Below, one piece after another: positions 1 through 12,145 of a stretch of 64,000 bases of DNA. The translations under genes were made by a program, and so were the position numbers. Origin of the DNA: Atopsyche davidsoni. Taxonomy: Eukaryota; Arthropoda; Insecta; Trichoptera; Hydrobiosidae. The stretch's first letter is position 1; every line of letters begins with the position of its first letter. Location of the stretch: NCBI GenBank assembly GCA_022113835.1, contig JAILWY010000019.1:3038001-3102000 (forward strand), in the 5' to 3' direction. Under the pieces are notes generated by a model, which was given only the letters and a program-made list of their open reading frames with translations, ran no database searches and was not told the DNA's origin.

Positions 1-247
1 TAGGTGAAAGTAAAAATATAAAATAGAATATGAAATGTTAAAAATAATGAAACTATTTATTTTTCATTTAAAATATATTTTATTTTTGTTTATAGTATAA
101 ACTGCACAATAATCAATGCGATGGTAATTTTTTTTTGTTATTTATTATTTTCAGACACTATATACGCTGGAGCAGCGTTGTTTTGTGATATGATTATATG
201 TTTCTCATTTTATTCACAATATTTAACTATTTTATTTTTGTTCACAG

Positions 248-283
248 ATCGGAGATGAAGATGACAAGGCTTCAGTTATTTCT
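248..283 (+). CDS. Small internal exon of a SOWAH-like ankyrin protein gene
   Basis: A 36-nt exon is bounded by a pyrimidine-rich acceptor (TTGTTCACAG) and a near-consensus donor (TCT|GTAAGTA). In frame 0 it encodes 12 residues, IGDEDDKASVIS, an acidic stretch. The next exon at 2595 opens in frame 0 with LDQKSHDW, so the two join without a phase conflict, and SOWAH proteins usually have polar or acidic sequence just before their ankyrin domain. Frame 2 is closed by a stop; frame 1 is open but would not match the phase of the next exon. The exon is too short for its sequence alone to identify it. The call rests on the splice sites, the phase and the neighbouring exon. Upstream exons would lie left of the window. 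Confidence 0.5.
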
Positions 284-2594
284 GTAAGTATTCGTGTAAA
301 TATAAATAACTACTTTTTTTTTATGTTAATAATTAATAATGTATAATAGAGCGTATACTTTGACCTATTTAAAATATTACTTAGATAATGAAATGGAAAC
401 AAGCGTATTTGCTGTTTTGGATTCACCTCTCTAGATGAGAGTTATTCAAGTATTTTTTTCTTATTGGTAAGATATTACCGCTATGCTATAATTTCAGAAA
501 AACGATTTTTTTTTAATAATAAAAATTTCAAGATAACCATAGTTTGTCATTGTTAACTACCCTTAACAATAGTATACGGTATATGAATGCATTTCTTGTT
601 TTTATTTATTTTATCTTTATTTTTTTGGTATATTATTATTTTTCTATAACTAATTTACTTGTTTAATTGCGATGAATTCCGGTGTGTGTTACATCAATTC
701 AGCCTTAACCCTCGACCTTAATAAACACTAAGGGGTGGGTGATTGTAATATTCCTCTATGAAAGAATATCATCTTAAAAATAATTATATTTTAATTTATA
801 CTATCGTATTTCTTATAATTAACATAAATGTATGTATATTAATTTTACACGCGCTATTTTTTATATTAAATCAGTATTTTTATTTAATATTATTATTAGT
901 GTGTTTCATTTCAAATACAATTCAGATTTTAAATTCAATATAACAAAACTGATATCCTGGAATAAATTATAAATATACGTTTTTACCTCTCATTTGAAAT
1001 AATATAAATAATCCACTCAAGCCTTGTGCACCCACTGCTTAACGTTGACAATAAACTTTTATGGGCTCTTCTCGTTTTAAATATTCACTTTACCAAAACT
1101 CTCCTGATACGCTCGGATGTGTCAGTTTTATAGCCTTGTTTCAATTCGATTATGAGAAACATCATGTTCTTTCAAATAATAATCTGCCTTTTTCATTCAG
1201 AAGAATTTTTATGTAGTTATTAATAATAATTTATTTGAGATTACTAATTACATATTATGATTTGACTTTTCAGTTAAAATGTTTATTTTTTTGTTATTTA
1301 TTAAAATCATTTTAACCGTGGCTTTTCATCTTGTTTTTTTTATTTATAAATAATTTGACTTGTATTCTTCTGTGCATATTATCCTTATAAGTATTCGGGC
1401 CCTTTGTGAATTATAAATTGACGCTATGTATCGTATTATATTTTTTTGCTTCCATGAATCTATAATATTCCTATGCACCTGTTATTGTCGACTAGAGCGA
1501 GCAGAAACAAAGTTCCTTTACCTGCGTTTATTATTAAGTGATGAGTTTACAAAAAAACATATACATATTATTCATTAAAATTACTATATATTTAAAATCT
1601 ATTTAGCGATTTTGAAAGTTGCAACATGAATGATGATGCTGTAATGTCAATAATAGGCACGTGTTGAATTACCGAAAATTTTCATTGATTGTAATTATTC
1701 ATATAAACCGTGTATTTTTGATTAAAAAAAAAAATATAACTTAATAAACGCTGTCTCTCTTCACTCTTTACTTTATGTATTTAAACATTAGTTGCCACCT
1801 TACTAGAATCACTCGTCATTGGGAGACTAAAACCACTTTTTTTTTAAATTTTATTCAGAATAACCCTTGTCTTATATCTATATATCTTTCAGTCAACATA
1901 TTTCTTTCATGTTTTTTATTCGATTTGATTAGTTACAATTATTAAGTATGACTATAAATAGATACGTAAGTCCATAACATCATATTAGGGTAAGATTGGG
2001 AGGCACTGTGATATCAAATTATTATAAATACAATAGTGTTATTTGCTTTGCCTTCCGTAAGGCCTTCTTTTTAATTATGCAAATGGGGGGTCGGACTCAA
2101 TTTTAACAATTTACATGATTAAAGATCCTATCTCGCAGAAGGAAATATATATTCTTGTTTGATGTACAATTAAAATCCTGTCTAATGTAATATCGACTAT
2201 TTAAAACTCAGACATAAATACTGTTCCTAGATAATTTTCAAAAACGTCCGCCCAGTGGCCGGCCGATTAGCTACCTCTGTGGAGGGGTCCGGCCCGATCC
2301 CGGCCGGATCCGGAGAAAGAATTATTATATTCGTACATATAACTAACTTGGTATCATAAGATATATATTTTTTAATAAAATTACCATGGGCGCGTATTTC
2401 TGTATATACATATTTTTGATAGAGACTTTTTTATTATAAGTTAACCATGTACTTTTTTTTTTCTATTGTATTACTAGTATGTATTAAAATTGATGTTTAA
2501 TTGAAAACACTTCCCAGGTATTGTTTGCATATCTATTCAGTAATCAGCTAGTGTGCAATATGTGTTCAATCATTTATTTATAAACTTTTTTCAG
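284..2594 (+). other. Intron between the two SOWAH-like exons
   Basis: About 2.3 kb of AT-rich DNA lies between the GTAAGTA donor at 284 and the TTTTTTCAG acceptor ending at 2594. It holds no recognised gene. A small GC-rich patch at about 2249-2315 contains GGCC and CCGG palindromes. The frame at 758-943 is AT-rich, hydrophobic and low in complexity, and I read it as chance. An additional microexon inside this interval cannot be excluded. Confidence 0.45.
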
Positions 2595-2696
2595 CTTGAT
2601 CAAAAGAGTCACGACTGGATTCTGAAGGCGGCCGTGTCGGACTACTACGCCCTTGTGAAGTTGGCAGCCGAGAATCCAAAACTACTGAGAGTCAAG
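2595..2696 (+). CDS. Exon encoding the start of a SOWAH-type ankyrin domain
   Basis: A 102-nt exon (34 codons, phase 0 at both ends) lies between a TTTTTTCAG acceptor and the donor GTCAAG|GTGAGT. It begins LDQKSHDWILKAA and ends AAENPKLLRVK. SOWAH (sosondowah) family ankyrin proteins have a leucine-aspartate, a histidine-x-tryptophan, a small alanine-rich helix, and a helix ending in a proline-x-leucine-leucine motif directly before the first ankyrin repeat; this exon follows that order. The family is poorly characterised in function, and ankyrin repeats normally bind proteins. The reading frame stays open upstream to 2553 only by chance, because the acceptor and the loss of protein-like sequence set the exon start at 2595. 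The following ankyrin exons, which should resemble a TALHWAA-type repeat, were not found in this window. Family assignment is from memory of the motif order, not a search. Confidence 0.65.
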
Positions 2697-3676
2697 GTGA
2701 GTGCTTTTTGTTTTGCGCACACAGGAAACTTGTTAATTTTTCTTCCGTTTTCTATTTTTGCATTTAGCAATACATCGTTAGATTGGCTAGTAAAACGTGC
2801 TTTTTAAAAAGCTTTTTTTTTTCAAAAAAGAAATATCCTGACTATCATTCTAACGAAAACGTTTCATTAGTTTTTAATATTTCGCTCTATAAATGTGCAC
2901 ATATCTTGTTTTTAAACTTTGTGACAACGTGTTTTTAAACATTGTCAATGTTTTATCCTTGATTATTAAGCTTAAATTTAAGATATTTATACTGTGTTCC
3001 TCGTTTAGCTCTTCTTGATGATTCAATTTTAAAAAATCTCGAATTTCCGAGTGTTTTCATTTCCTTAAAATTCTAGCATGAGTTGATTAGATAAATGCTC
3101 AATCACCTCTAAGCCACCCTTCGATCCGATCATCCCCGTGGCTTTTAAAGACATGAATACCTTGTGACGTGGGGTATGATTTTGATATCCGACCACGCCT
3201 GACAGCTACTTGATCCCTATTTCACAGGCGTCTCAGTGGCCACTGGAGTTAATTCTATCCCTAGATTTTATTTCAGTTCGACACCAAGAGTGCTAACAGA
3301 TTTCAGGAGAAAAAAACTGTAGATTTGGTTTTTTTTATAGGTACTTTATTACATTTTTTTTTTTCAACAAGACGTATTAAATAATTCTTATATTTTATAT
3401 CAATATTCTAATTTTGGCAATTATCATATTGACAAAATAATTTCAATAGGTAAAAATATTGCATATGCTCATTTGCAAGTATACTAAGAGATTCTTGCTT
3501 CGTATTATAAATATCTGCTTACAAGCATGCGAAAAACTATTACCAGTAGACTTTACTATTTTTTGGTAACCCAATAGAATATAAACGAAAGTAAATTTCC
3601 GAAAAAGTCTGTAAAGAATAATTATTTATTATCTGTGGCAAGTAATCTCGCAATATAATGTACGTAACTGTGACTG

Positions 3677-3934
3677 TTATTTTTTACCGACATCTTGTAA
3701 AGTGTTCATCAGTATTTCAGAGGTTTTTTTTCTATCATCACTTGTCATAAGATCAAACGCGTGTAGCGATATTATGGCCCCAATAATAAAACTGGAAGCA
3801 TCTTTAATTGCCGGCGTCTTTTCTATTTTATAGTGTCCATAAAGGCAACTAGTCCCTTTTTCTCTGCGCTCTGAGCGTTGTGATACCAGAATAGAAATCT
3901 TGTGTCTACCTAGGTATTGTAAAGGAGGAATCAT
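3677..3934 (-). CDS. Unrecognised 85-residue reading frame, possibly a relic
   Basis: A minus-strand frame starts MIPPLQYLGRHK and ends TLQDVGKK. Its composition is more protein-like than the AT-rich frames nearby: mixed charge, and an amphipathic C-terminal half with a hydrophobic stretch around residues 50-60 (FIIGAIISLHAF). I do not recognise the family. The + strand segment at about 3868-3903 resembles one at about 3990-4026: both carry a GCTCT...G-GTGATA/TTATAT-CA-AATA pattern, and the second copy is interrupted by a stop in the corresponding minus frame. The frame may therefore be a decayed, locally duplicated element and not an active gene. No promoter or poly(A) signal was identified, and chance is also possible. 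Confidence 0.15.
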   Translation of the reverse strand: MIPPLQYLGRHKISILVSQRSERREKGTSCLYGHYKIEKTPAIKDASSFIIGAIISLHAFDLMTSDDRKKTSEILMNTLQDVGKK

Positions 3935-4359
3935 TTTCCTATATTCAGACTAAAACCTGGTTTAGGTATATAAATATATTTTTAGTATCTTTGCTCTCTG
4001 GGCATTGTTATATCAAAATATTAAATTTCTCTTGAGTACTTTCAGAATACTGAACTGTAATATTTATCTATATCAGATTTTACTCGTGTACACTGTACAA
4101 AAACTAATGTTATGTTATTTTTGATATTCATAATATATTTAAAAATTACTTTTATTTTTAGGTGAATAGATATTTCTAAAATTATAATAAAGATTTCACG
4201 TAAAATGGAAATGTCCTTAACGCTTTACTATTGTGATTAATTTTGCTAAAATGTAATTATTATAGTTATAAACCCAATATAGTTAATTAAATGGACTTAA
4301 ACATATCACACCTTGGAAAGGTTTTTTCTTATTTTTTCTCCGTTTTGGGTGCGAAGACA

Positions 4360-4460
4360 GGAAGTGCAGGGCCGGCTGTAAATCACCAGGGTCCTAATTG
4401 GCCCGCCTGACCCCGACCGGCGCCAGTGCGGGCCTGCTCCGCCCCGCCCGCGCTTTTTTG
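4360..4460. promoter_or_regulatory. GC-rich island
   Basis: A short CG-dense segment, abruptly bounded by AT-rich DNA, contains several GGCC and CCCGCC words and a central CCTAATTGG. It has no coding signal. A regulatory role is inferred only from the contrast in base composition. Confidence 0.2.
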
Positions 4461-5844
4461 TTTATGCTTCGATTTCCAATGAACACAACTCAACCTCGGG
4501 CATAAAAGTTATACTTTAGCTATGTTAGGAATAGGGTATTTTAGAAAATATATCCACATCGTTCGATGTTTCTTTGCTGGCTTAAAATTTTGCCTTTTCG
4601 AATATTGTTTGTCGTCGGTTTCATTAAATATACTAGCAATCTTTTAGGCTTTTGGTGAATACTTTTTATATATATGATGCTTTATTATTAAATAATTTTT
4701 ACTTGAACGACACATTTTTTTAATTGCTACACATTAAGGAATCTTAAAATAAAATTCTATTCATTTGAGAGCTTTTGCATTTTTTGATATATTATATTAG
4801 TTCATTTTTTAATTTAGTTTGATGAAAAGAATTGAAATTTATACTTATATTTGTATTGTAATATAGCCATTTAAGTTCAGATATTCAACTGTGCTCATAG
4901 GCATAATTTAATTAGATCAATGGCGCTAACAAAAAAGTATTCTTGTATTTTTTTAAAAATGTACACTAGAAAATATTCACATTCATGAGCAAAGCTACAA
5001 TTTTGTTTTCATTAATATTACTACATATATATTTACTTTAAAATATTTTATTGAAAGCTTCTCTAATTAAATAAAACCTCTGCCAAAACCAATCAAAACC
5101 TTTGCTTAGCGGACTCTCGCATCCTTTTTTGAAATCTTATTCATCATTGTAAAATCCTCAGACTTTATCTCTGGGTTTCCGCTCGGCCTTTCTTTATTTG
5201 CCTTTTTTTATTGGTGTCCCTTCCAGCGGCCCGTTGTCGGTTTTGAATTGATAGTTTGATTGAGCAATTAATTTGGTCAACCCAGGATGTGTTGTGTTAG
5301 ACCTTTTATGGACCTGGTGAAAAATGCTGGTGGGCGATACTCCCTCCACTTGCTTTATTTGTATGGAACGAGCTTTCGAGCCAGACGTCTAAAACCTTCT
5401 TGCTTTGTTTTAAATTCATGTCATATTCCAATAAGTTTATACATATTCAAAAGGACTGTCCCAATAGAATCACGACGTAGGCTCAGCGCAGAGCTTATAA
5501 CAAGTTATTAGGTTACAATTCGTCTACTATAAAAGTATGTCCCAATTTGATTTAAGTAAATGGCAAGACGGAGGTCAGTTGGTGTTTAGATTTCTACAAT
5601 CACATTTGTAATTTTTTTAATTTGCTATTTAAAAGGTTTATATGGAATATATTATAATGTCTCCCTTTATTACTACGTTTATATTTATAAAATAAATAAA
5701 TGTTAATAATACACACGTGTTTAATTTAATTGGCCACGAATAAAATCAAATACTTGTATAATCTAACTCATCTTGTATTCTTCATATTTTTTTGTTATTT
5801 TTTTATTTATTTGGTAATTTGAATAAGTGCAGCATAAATATGGT

Positions 5845-6010
5845 TCGCTCACCAGAGCTGGAGGTCCCCGGCGGCCGTCTGACCCGAGCCTCCGCCCGGT
5901 TCCTCGGGGCGGCGAGTCGCGTGGTCCCTGTCGGCCGGCGTGACCCCGCCGAGGGCCCTCCGCCAGGCTGGCATCATCACCGCCATAATCATTTAACTCC
6001 ACCTTTCGAG
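5845..6010. promoter_or_regulatory. GC-rich island
   Basis: About 150 bp are dense in CGGC, CCGG and GCCG words and end in a CCATAATCATTTAACTCC stretch containing TAAT-like and ATTTA-like homeodomain core words. Reading frames are open on both strands across it (5763-6002 minus and 5792-6061 plus), but each runs straight out of AT-rich low-complexity sequence and neither resembles a known protein. I read both as composition artefacts. Confidence 0.25.
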
Positions 6011-6834
6011 CAAACAGTTGTTCTCGGTGAGACTATAGTTGAGTTTTTAAAGCAATTTTAACTCTATTGTCATCAATAGTTGCAATCATACAAAACAGGA
6101 GAGTACAGAACCAAATAAAATAAACTTTTCTGAATTGAAGTTAAAACATTTTTTGATGTTATATGTATGACTTTGAAAAAAAATATTTTGCCTACTGACC
6201 TTCTTTACTTGAGTATATAGTAGTGGTGATTTTTGACTTCGAAATATTGACGATAAAATAAAAAACGAAAATAACACGGCATACATTTTAAAAAATTAAT
6301 AAAACCACAGACGTATGGAAAACTCTATTCTGATATTTTTTAAGCCAGTGGGTGAATATTGAAATAACAGCCGTCTAAAAAATCATGCGATACTAGAAAT
6401 TATTAAATAACCAATGAATGTTGATAGTTTCTTTAAATCTTTTGTTTTTGAACTAATGTAAAAGTAAAAACGAATGCTTTATACCTTTACTCAAAAGCCG
6501 ACATTAATACAATGACATGCGATCCTCTTCGAATCACATTATTTTTACACAACAACAACAAAACGGACAAAGTTTTTATCTGTAGAAATCCTTTAAAATC
6601 AATGTTTAATTTTATTTATATTGGTAATTATAGTAGGATGCTGACATGAATCATAACAATTCTAAAATCGTTATTACACTTACGATAAAATGCCTCATGT
6701 GTGCACGTGTACGTGGGTATGAAGATCGTTGGCTACAATTTCGCTTAATAAATACTCGAAAGACAGACACGTGTTGAGGAATGTGTCAAGTGTCCTTTTA
6801 CCGCCCATAAAAATAAGCAAATTACACGTTTTTA

Positions 6835-7225
6835 AATGTTACCCCCGTCCACCTTTCGCTGGTGATCCTATAAGCAAATGAAGCGGACCGAACATCTGTC
6901 CCTGCAAAAGAACCCAGCGCCGGGCGAGTCGCGGGGGAGCTAGAACGAACTGGACAATTACATGTAAATTTGTAACATGTAACAGCAAGCGACTGTTTTG
7001 CATACGGTTGCAATTTATTTCCAAGACTCAGCTTCTGTATTTTGTAGATAAAATTTAAGTACCTATTTTTTGTTCGATAATTAGACGCGGTGTAAATAAA
7101 CACCGGTGTATCCGCCGATGGGTCCATAGTAATAATTAACGATGGCCGAACAATAAAAAAAGGTTCTGATTTTATAATGTTTATATAAAGGAGTTGTGAT
7201 CTTTTATTACCGGCGGTAATCAAAC
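6835..7225. promoter_or_regulatory. Mixed GC island
   Basis: The GC-rich core (about 6840-6960) is followed by normal-complexity DNA that includes CACCGGTGTATCCGCC and ACCGGCGGTAA. The two overlapping minus-strand frames here (6822-7223 and 6839-7024) are in different frames and do not look like any family, so I do not call a gene. Confidence 0.2.
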
Positions 7226-7479
7226 ATCTTTTAAAATACGACCGCTATGAATTATTTATGCTTCGAGTTAAATACCGCCGACGTGTATCTTTTGTGAACG
7301 GAAACATTAAAATATGTTTTTTTAATGTAACAAATAGAATATAATGGATTTTTTACTACAATTTGAATACAAACAATGTTGTACTAATTTGTGAATTTTG
7401 TTAAAAACGCTGTGATTTCGAAGAAGATAGTGTAACGAACATTTTTATATGCAATATATAACATTTTCGGCATTAGAGC

Positions 7480-7650
7480 GTTAAGTCCGGTGCTCGTTCT
7501 TCCTCGATCGCGGGTGATGGATGTTGGCATCCTGCAGAGGAACGGTCCTCCCAGTTTCCGGTACTGTCTTGTATCGATGTCTTTTTGTTTTCTGGACACA
7601 CCGGCTCATTATTGACGACAGGTTTGGTCACCGAGCCCACTCCTTTACAA
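7480..7650. promoter_or_regulatory. GC-rich island
   Basis: A short segment of balanced composition contains CTCGATCGCGGG, TCCTGCAGAGG and TACCGGCTC-like words. I see no gene in it. The minus-strand frame at 7384-7599 crosses it but loses protein character in the AT-rich half. Confidence 0.18.
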
Positions 7651-8099
7651 AAAGACTAGAAGAAGTCAATTTATAATAGCCCTTCATTTGTATATTTTTA
7701 AAACCTACCATATTTCAACGTTTCCTGTGAATAACAATTGAGCTCAAATCAATTTATTTTATACAATTTCAACACAAAATATTTTTGAGAAAATTATTTA
7801 TCTATCAAAAATTACTTATTACTAATTTTATTATTTCTCTATACATATATTTTAATGATTTCAGGCTATGTGTACAACTTGATTTTCTTTTTTAGTTTTA
7901 TAAGTTATGTGAAAAGCTGTCATACTTAACAAATATAACCTCACATCTATACGGTATCTGCAAATTATAAAAATACGCAAATCGTAGCATGGCCTTACAA
8001 GCAATTGTGCAAAATTTTGTATAAATATACACAACTGTTGTGAAAGTACCTGCCTGATGTGATAGTAACCAACGAATTCAAATATTGGTGTTTCATTGT

Positions 8100-8430
8100 T
8101 GGATTCGGAGCGGTTTTAAGAATGAATCCAATCGGGAGGATCGGATCGCCTCGAGCGCATCTCGCTTTATCGCGTCGGCTATCTATCCCCGTATAACTCA
8201 CCTTACAGTTTTTTTATCGGTGCCTTCAATTAAAGGTACTGCTGGCCGCGGCCGGGCCGGCTCATTCACAAATGTAGCCGGAGATTTATTCGGGCCCGCG
8301 CTATCTGCGCTCGCCCCCGAACACACTTCTCCCTGCCCATAACTCAGCCGGAGTCTCACTACTTTCTTCAGGCCACGCCTGAAAAACTGAAGTACAGTTA
8401 GTGTGTAGAGACTACGTAGATTTTGTTTTT
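8100..8430. promoter_or_regulatory. GC-rich island
   Basis: An island containing GGCCGCGGCCGGGCCGGC at about 8244 and CCCATAACTCAGCCGG at about 8336. Open frames on both strands (8085-8342 plus, 8198-8434 minus) mirror each other across the CG-rich core, as expected from composition and not from coding. An ATAAC/TTATGG-type word sits beside the GC core, as in many other islands here. Confidence 0.28.
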
Positions 8431-8859
8431 TCATCTCTTTCCTCTTAATGTGACTGATTTAGCAAAATTTCTTTGCCGTGCCAATGTCTTATCATACACG
8501 CAAAACCCCATCTGCGAAAAGTCATTTTTATATATTCAATAGCTGGCTAGTTTTCCAGCAAATAAAAACAGTAATTAATTGATTGTATTGTTTGCCATTT
8601 GCTTTACTATACTAAATAAATTGTAATAAATGAAATAAAGTAAAAATAAAGTGAATTTTCTGATGTTGTATTTGTAGCATCTGAGATTCAAACAAAATAC
8701 TGTTATGTTTATTTTGAAAATTTATTCAATTCAATTTGATATTATCAAAAACGAAACATATAACAATATTTCAAATAATTACACGCCATTAGATAAATTG
8801 TTTTAGTTTATATTTCGATAGCTATTTGCATTTCACCTATTCGTTTGCATCATTAACTA

Positions 8860-9110
8860 ATTAACGAATCAATGCCTCCATATATGCGCGATCCGTGTAG
8901 ACTTTTCTCCGCACACCTTTGATTCACTAAAATTAAAGGTGACTGACGCATTTGTTCCATCTCCAGGCGGCTTGATTAGGCTCGATCGATCACCTCTGAG
9001 GCAATGAATAATTCAGATTAGATCTCTTCCCCGATGTGTCGGAGGGCCACACCGGCGCGTTGCTCTCTATTCCCAAGTGATGACAAATTATTATCACCTG
9101 TTTTGCATAC
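8860..9110. promoter_or_regulatory. Island with homeodomain-like words
   Basis: Non-coding sequence of normal complexity includes AATTAACGAATCAATG, GGCTTGATTAGGCTCGATCG and CAATGAATAATTCAGATTAG, with a CCACACCGGCGCG end. Densely packed TAAT, GATTA and AATTA cores next to CG-rich words are typical of insect conserved noncoding elements. Conservation itself cannot be tested here. Confidence 0.3.
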
Positions 9111-9599
9111 GCTGATTTTTTGTGGTCTTTTTGATTGGCTTGCTGGTTGAAAGTGGTGGTATTTTGATTTCAGTCACCATATCTTTATATTATTATCACT
9201 CATAAATTGACTGATATTGACTGCAGTCCGTTATGTGTATTTTTTCTTATAAAAAAACCATTAATATATACAAAATAATTGAAAAAGTAATTTTTTTATT
9301 AAAACGTAAATTAGTGTAGATAATCTAGTATTTTTGTAAAAACTAGGTAAAATATTCACATATTGGATTTATAAGTACGATATTAACCTAGTTATTTTTA
9401 TTTTCAAAGATTTTTACCAAAATATTACGAAAATTAAAATAAATATATTTATACATAAATATTAGTTTAGTTGGGTTAGTTTAGCTTTAAGTAAAGCGTC
9501 AAAAATTAATTCGTGTTTTTTTATGATCTTAAAACATATTATTACTACCTCACCATGCACAATAAATATTATAAGTTAAATTATTAGAATGAAACATCA

Positions 9600-10035
9600 G
9601 CCGTACAAATTACCACGATTGATTATCGAATAAGTGACAGGCCGCCAGTCTCATCTCGTCACATCCGACGGGTCTGGAGCTATAGCACCTAATCATCCTT
9701 CAGTTTCGTTAACACACCTCCATTCACAAGTGTGTCCTAAAAAGGCGTTCAAAAAGAACTAAAACTGGTCAAAAAGGTCGTGCGCGGACCGATGCGCAGA
9801 CGGCCGATATTATCACACTAACAAGCCGGGCAAGCCTGAAAGGCGTGTTGATAAATTGACGTTTGAAATAATTAGGCCGGTAGGTTTGATTGATATCCCC
9901 ATACACGAGACCATGCGTCAAAACATTATTGAGTGGCTAAAGGGAAGGGTCCCAGGCGCCCCGGGCCCGTCATTAACGCCAGGGAAGTATTTCAGTCATA
10001 TCTGCAGAGGGTTGGCTTCAGATTCACAACCGTTA
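9600..10035. promoter_or_regulatory. GC-rich island pair
   Basis: Two GC-rich blocks (about 9640-9860 and 9930-10030) flank a segment with AATAATTAGGCCGG and GATTGATATCCCC. The plus frame at 9856-10047 crosses the second block but has no recognisable protein features. No gene is called. Confidence 0.25.
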
Positions 10036-10564
10036 TTAAGTCTTTAAAGTATTAACTGTGCAATTTATTTAATGCTGGTTATTGTTTTTAATTTCTAAAC
10101 GCTGCAGAAACGTAGTTTTAAAATGTATCTAGCACAAGGACAAAAACTTATTTGCATAATAATAAATTAAGTGAACAATAAATAGCAAAGGTTAAATCTG
10201 TATAGCTGTGATTGAGGTCCGAATGTACGCTTTAAGATTTCTCGATTTGAATATTCATTATTTATTAAACAGGACAATGTATTTGAAAAGATGTTCACCC
10301 AGTATTATATTAAACGCTATTTAACTTTTGCGAAATCGTACAATAGATTTATCTCTTGTTGAAAGAATCTTATAGGTGGTCTAGGCTACATGAGATCATA
10401 CCTTTGCCCACATAGCACGACGAAATCCTGACCGTTTTATTTTTAACCATTCACCACAATAATCAATAGTCGAATTCAAATTCGTATTTCATGTACGTAT
10501 ATATACATATATGTATACAATATATAAATATACCCATATACATTATGTTATGGTATTTTCTTTG

Positions 10565-10930
10565 TGCTCGTCACGGGGATCAGCATATCTCAATTCTTGA
10601 CAATTATTGTTAAATTTATCGGCAAGTCACATTTCGGATTCCTTATAAAGTATGGGCACTCCGAGAGACTGATAATCCTGGTAGAGAGAGTCGTAAACTT
10701 TTACCATTGCTTACCAGCCGGCCAGGCGTCATCCTTCTCGCGGGTCTCGTTTCCCGACCCGGGAAAATCATACAGCCATTATTTACAACATCCGCTAAGA
10801 GAACACATGTCCTAGTAATTGGGCGTTTGTAGATATTGGATAAGTATTCGGTGAACACGGGACGACCGGGGACATAAATTTAAATGCCTCTAGCGACCAT
10901 GCCAGGTGTGGCGAAGGTGTGCCTTCTGCT
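10565..10930. promoter_or_regulatory. GC-rich island
   Basis: A moderately GC-rich segment includes CCAGCCGGCCAGGCG, TTCCCGACCCGGGAAAATC and a GGGCGTTTGTAG tail. Overlapping frames run on opposite strands (10564-10815 plus, 10643-10858 minus). I see no family resemblance in either. Confidence 0.22.
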
Positions 10931-11044
10931 TCACCAATCCCCTTGATTATTTAAAATAATTCGATAAAATACTCATTGTATTTATTTTATTAAGTGATTC
11001 ATCTAGTCATTGCCGTGGTATTTAAACTTTTCTCTTTAATTAAA

Positions 11045-11093
11045 ATTTATATATATATATATATATAAATTATATATATATATATATATATCC
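11045..11093. repeat. AT dinucleotide microsatellite (imperfect palindrome)
   Basis: Two runs of (TA)n are separated by AAATT and together form a self-complementary AT-rich tract. A microsatellite of this type is prone to length change and to cruciform formation. Confidence 0.8.
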
Positions 11094-11699
11094 ATATTTA
11101 GACTGATCTTAATTGATAAAATATAAAAAAAGACTTTATATTTCAAAATTTATTTAAACTACTTTATTTACCCCTGGCTTGTATTTTTACACGTGTCTCC
11201 GTGTGATCTGTCGCCATTGAGGCGTGGGAGGAGTGCATTGGTAAGAAAGAGATGCAAAGATGTAAGACAACACGGGTGAATTTATTTTTAATAATGTAAT
11301 TTAGATGAGAGAAAAAACATCATTGAATAATAGATTTTCATTAAATGCTTGTCCATCTGTTTGATTTATTGATACCTATGATCATAGTAAAACCTATTGT
11401 CATTTTGAAGTTTTTACGCTACGTTTAATACGAAAAAAAGTTTATTTTAAAACGGTTCAAAACTATGACTGTATAGCTTTTATGTTTTAAATGTATACGT
11501 TGCTGCGAATTATAATTGCCATTCACTTTATAAAAATATATACAAGATACAAACATACATATATATATTAAGTGGTATATGGAGGAGGTAGTAGTACCAA
11601 CGTGATATCTTTGCCAAATTATTTTGAACCGGTACTTGGAAAGAATTTGTTGTGACTGACTGCAAATTAAAACTGTAACTAAATGAGCAGTCGACATAT

Positions 11700-12145
11700 T
11701 TTGCTACTTAGGCCGATCTCCGAATATCAACGACCTGTCAGCGAATCCTAAAATACGCAGGTCGCATCTCCGCCAATCGCGCCGCTCTGCCTCCGCGGCG
11801 GCCCGGCCCGCGGCTGCGCGCGCCCGTACAAATTGCGTCTTGTTCGGATCGAGAATGCGTCTCCGCCGGGTCACCCTGCTCCTCTGACAGGCCAATTTCT
11901 CAAATCTGTCGCCGGTGCTATTATAGGACCGCGGCGAGTGTTTATTGTTTTCGTCTCTGCCGCTCGCTGTCAGCGGAGATAATTGTCCGCGGCGAGAGGC
12001 GCGCGCCTCGCGGCTGCCGCGCGCGTCACTTCAAAATGGAATAACGCTGTTTTTCTCGGCCGCTCTTTGTAAATACTATTTTTTTTTATTTTTTTTTTGC
12101 CGTACACTATTGATTGCCGTTTCCTGCGTAACACGGCCCTCTCAA
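11700..12145. promoter_or_regulatory. Strong CpG-rich island
   Basis: About 450 bp are dense in CG dinucleotides, including a perfect 14-bp palindrome GAGGCGCGCGCCTC at 11996-12009 and repeated CCGCGGCGAG words. It contains GATAATTGTCCGCGGCG and a terminal CTCAATAAAGTATTATT. The island ends abruptly in a T-rich tract. Frames on both strands are open but lack recognisable domains. It could be a conserved enhancer or an alternative promoter; no TATA box or initiator clearly sets a start. Confidence 0.35.

Noticed and set aside
155..184. Possible 10-codon microexon (TLYTLEQRCF) between TTTTCAG and GTGATA upstream of the first called exon
   Set aside because: The donor is poor (TTTT|GTGATA), the translation has no link to the family, and such short acceptor-donor pairs are common by chance in AT-rich DNA.
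758..943. 61-residue hydrophobic frame as a membrane microprotein
   Set aside because: Its residues (I, L, F, N, Y) are what AT-rich low-complexity DNA encodes; no start context or homologue recognised.
6822..7223. 133-residue minus-strand frame
   Set aside because: No family resemblance; a second minus frame overlaps it in a different phase, as expected for non-coding DNA.
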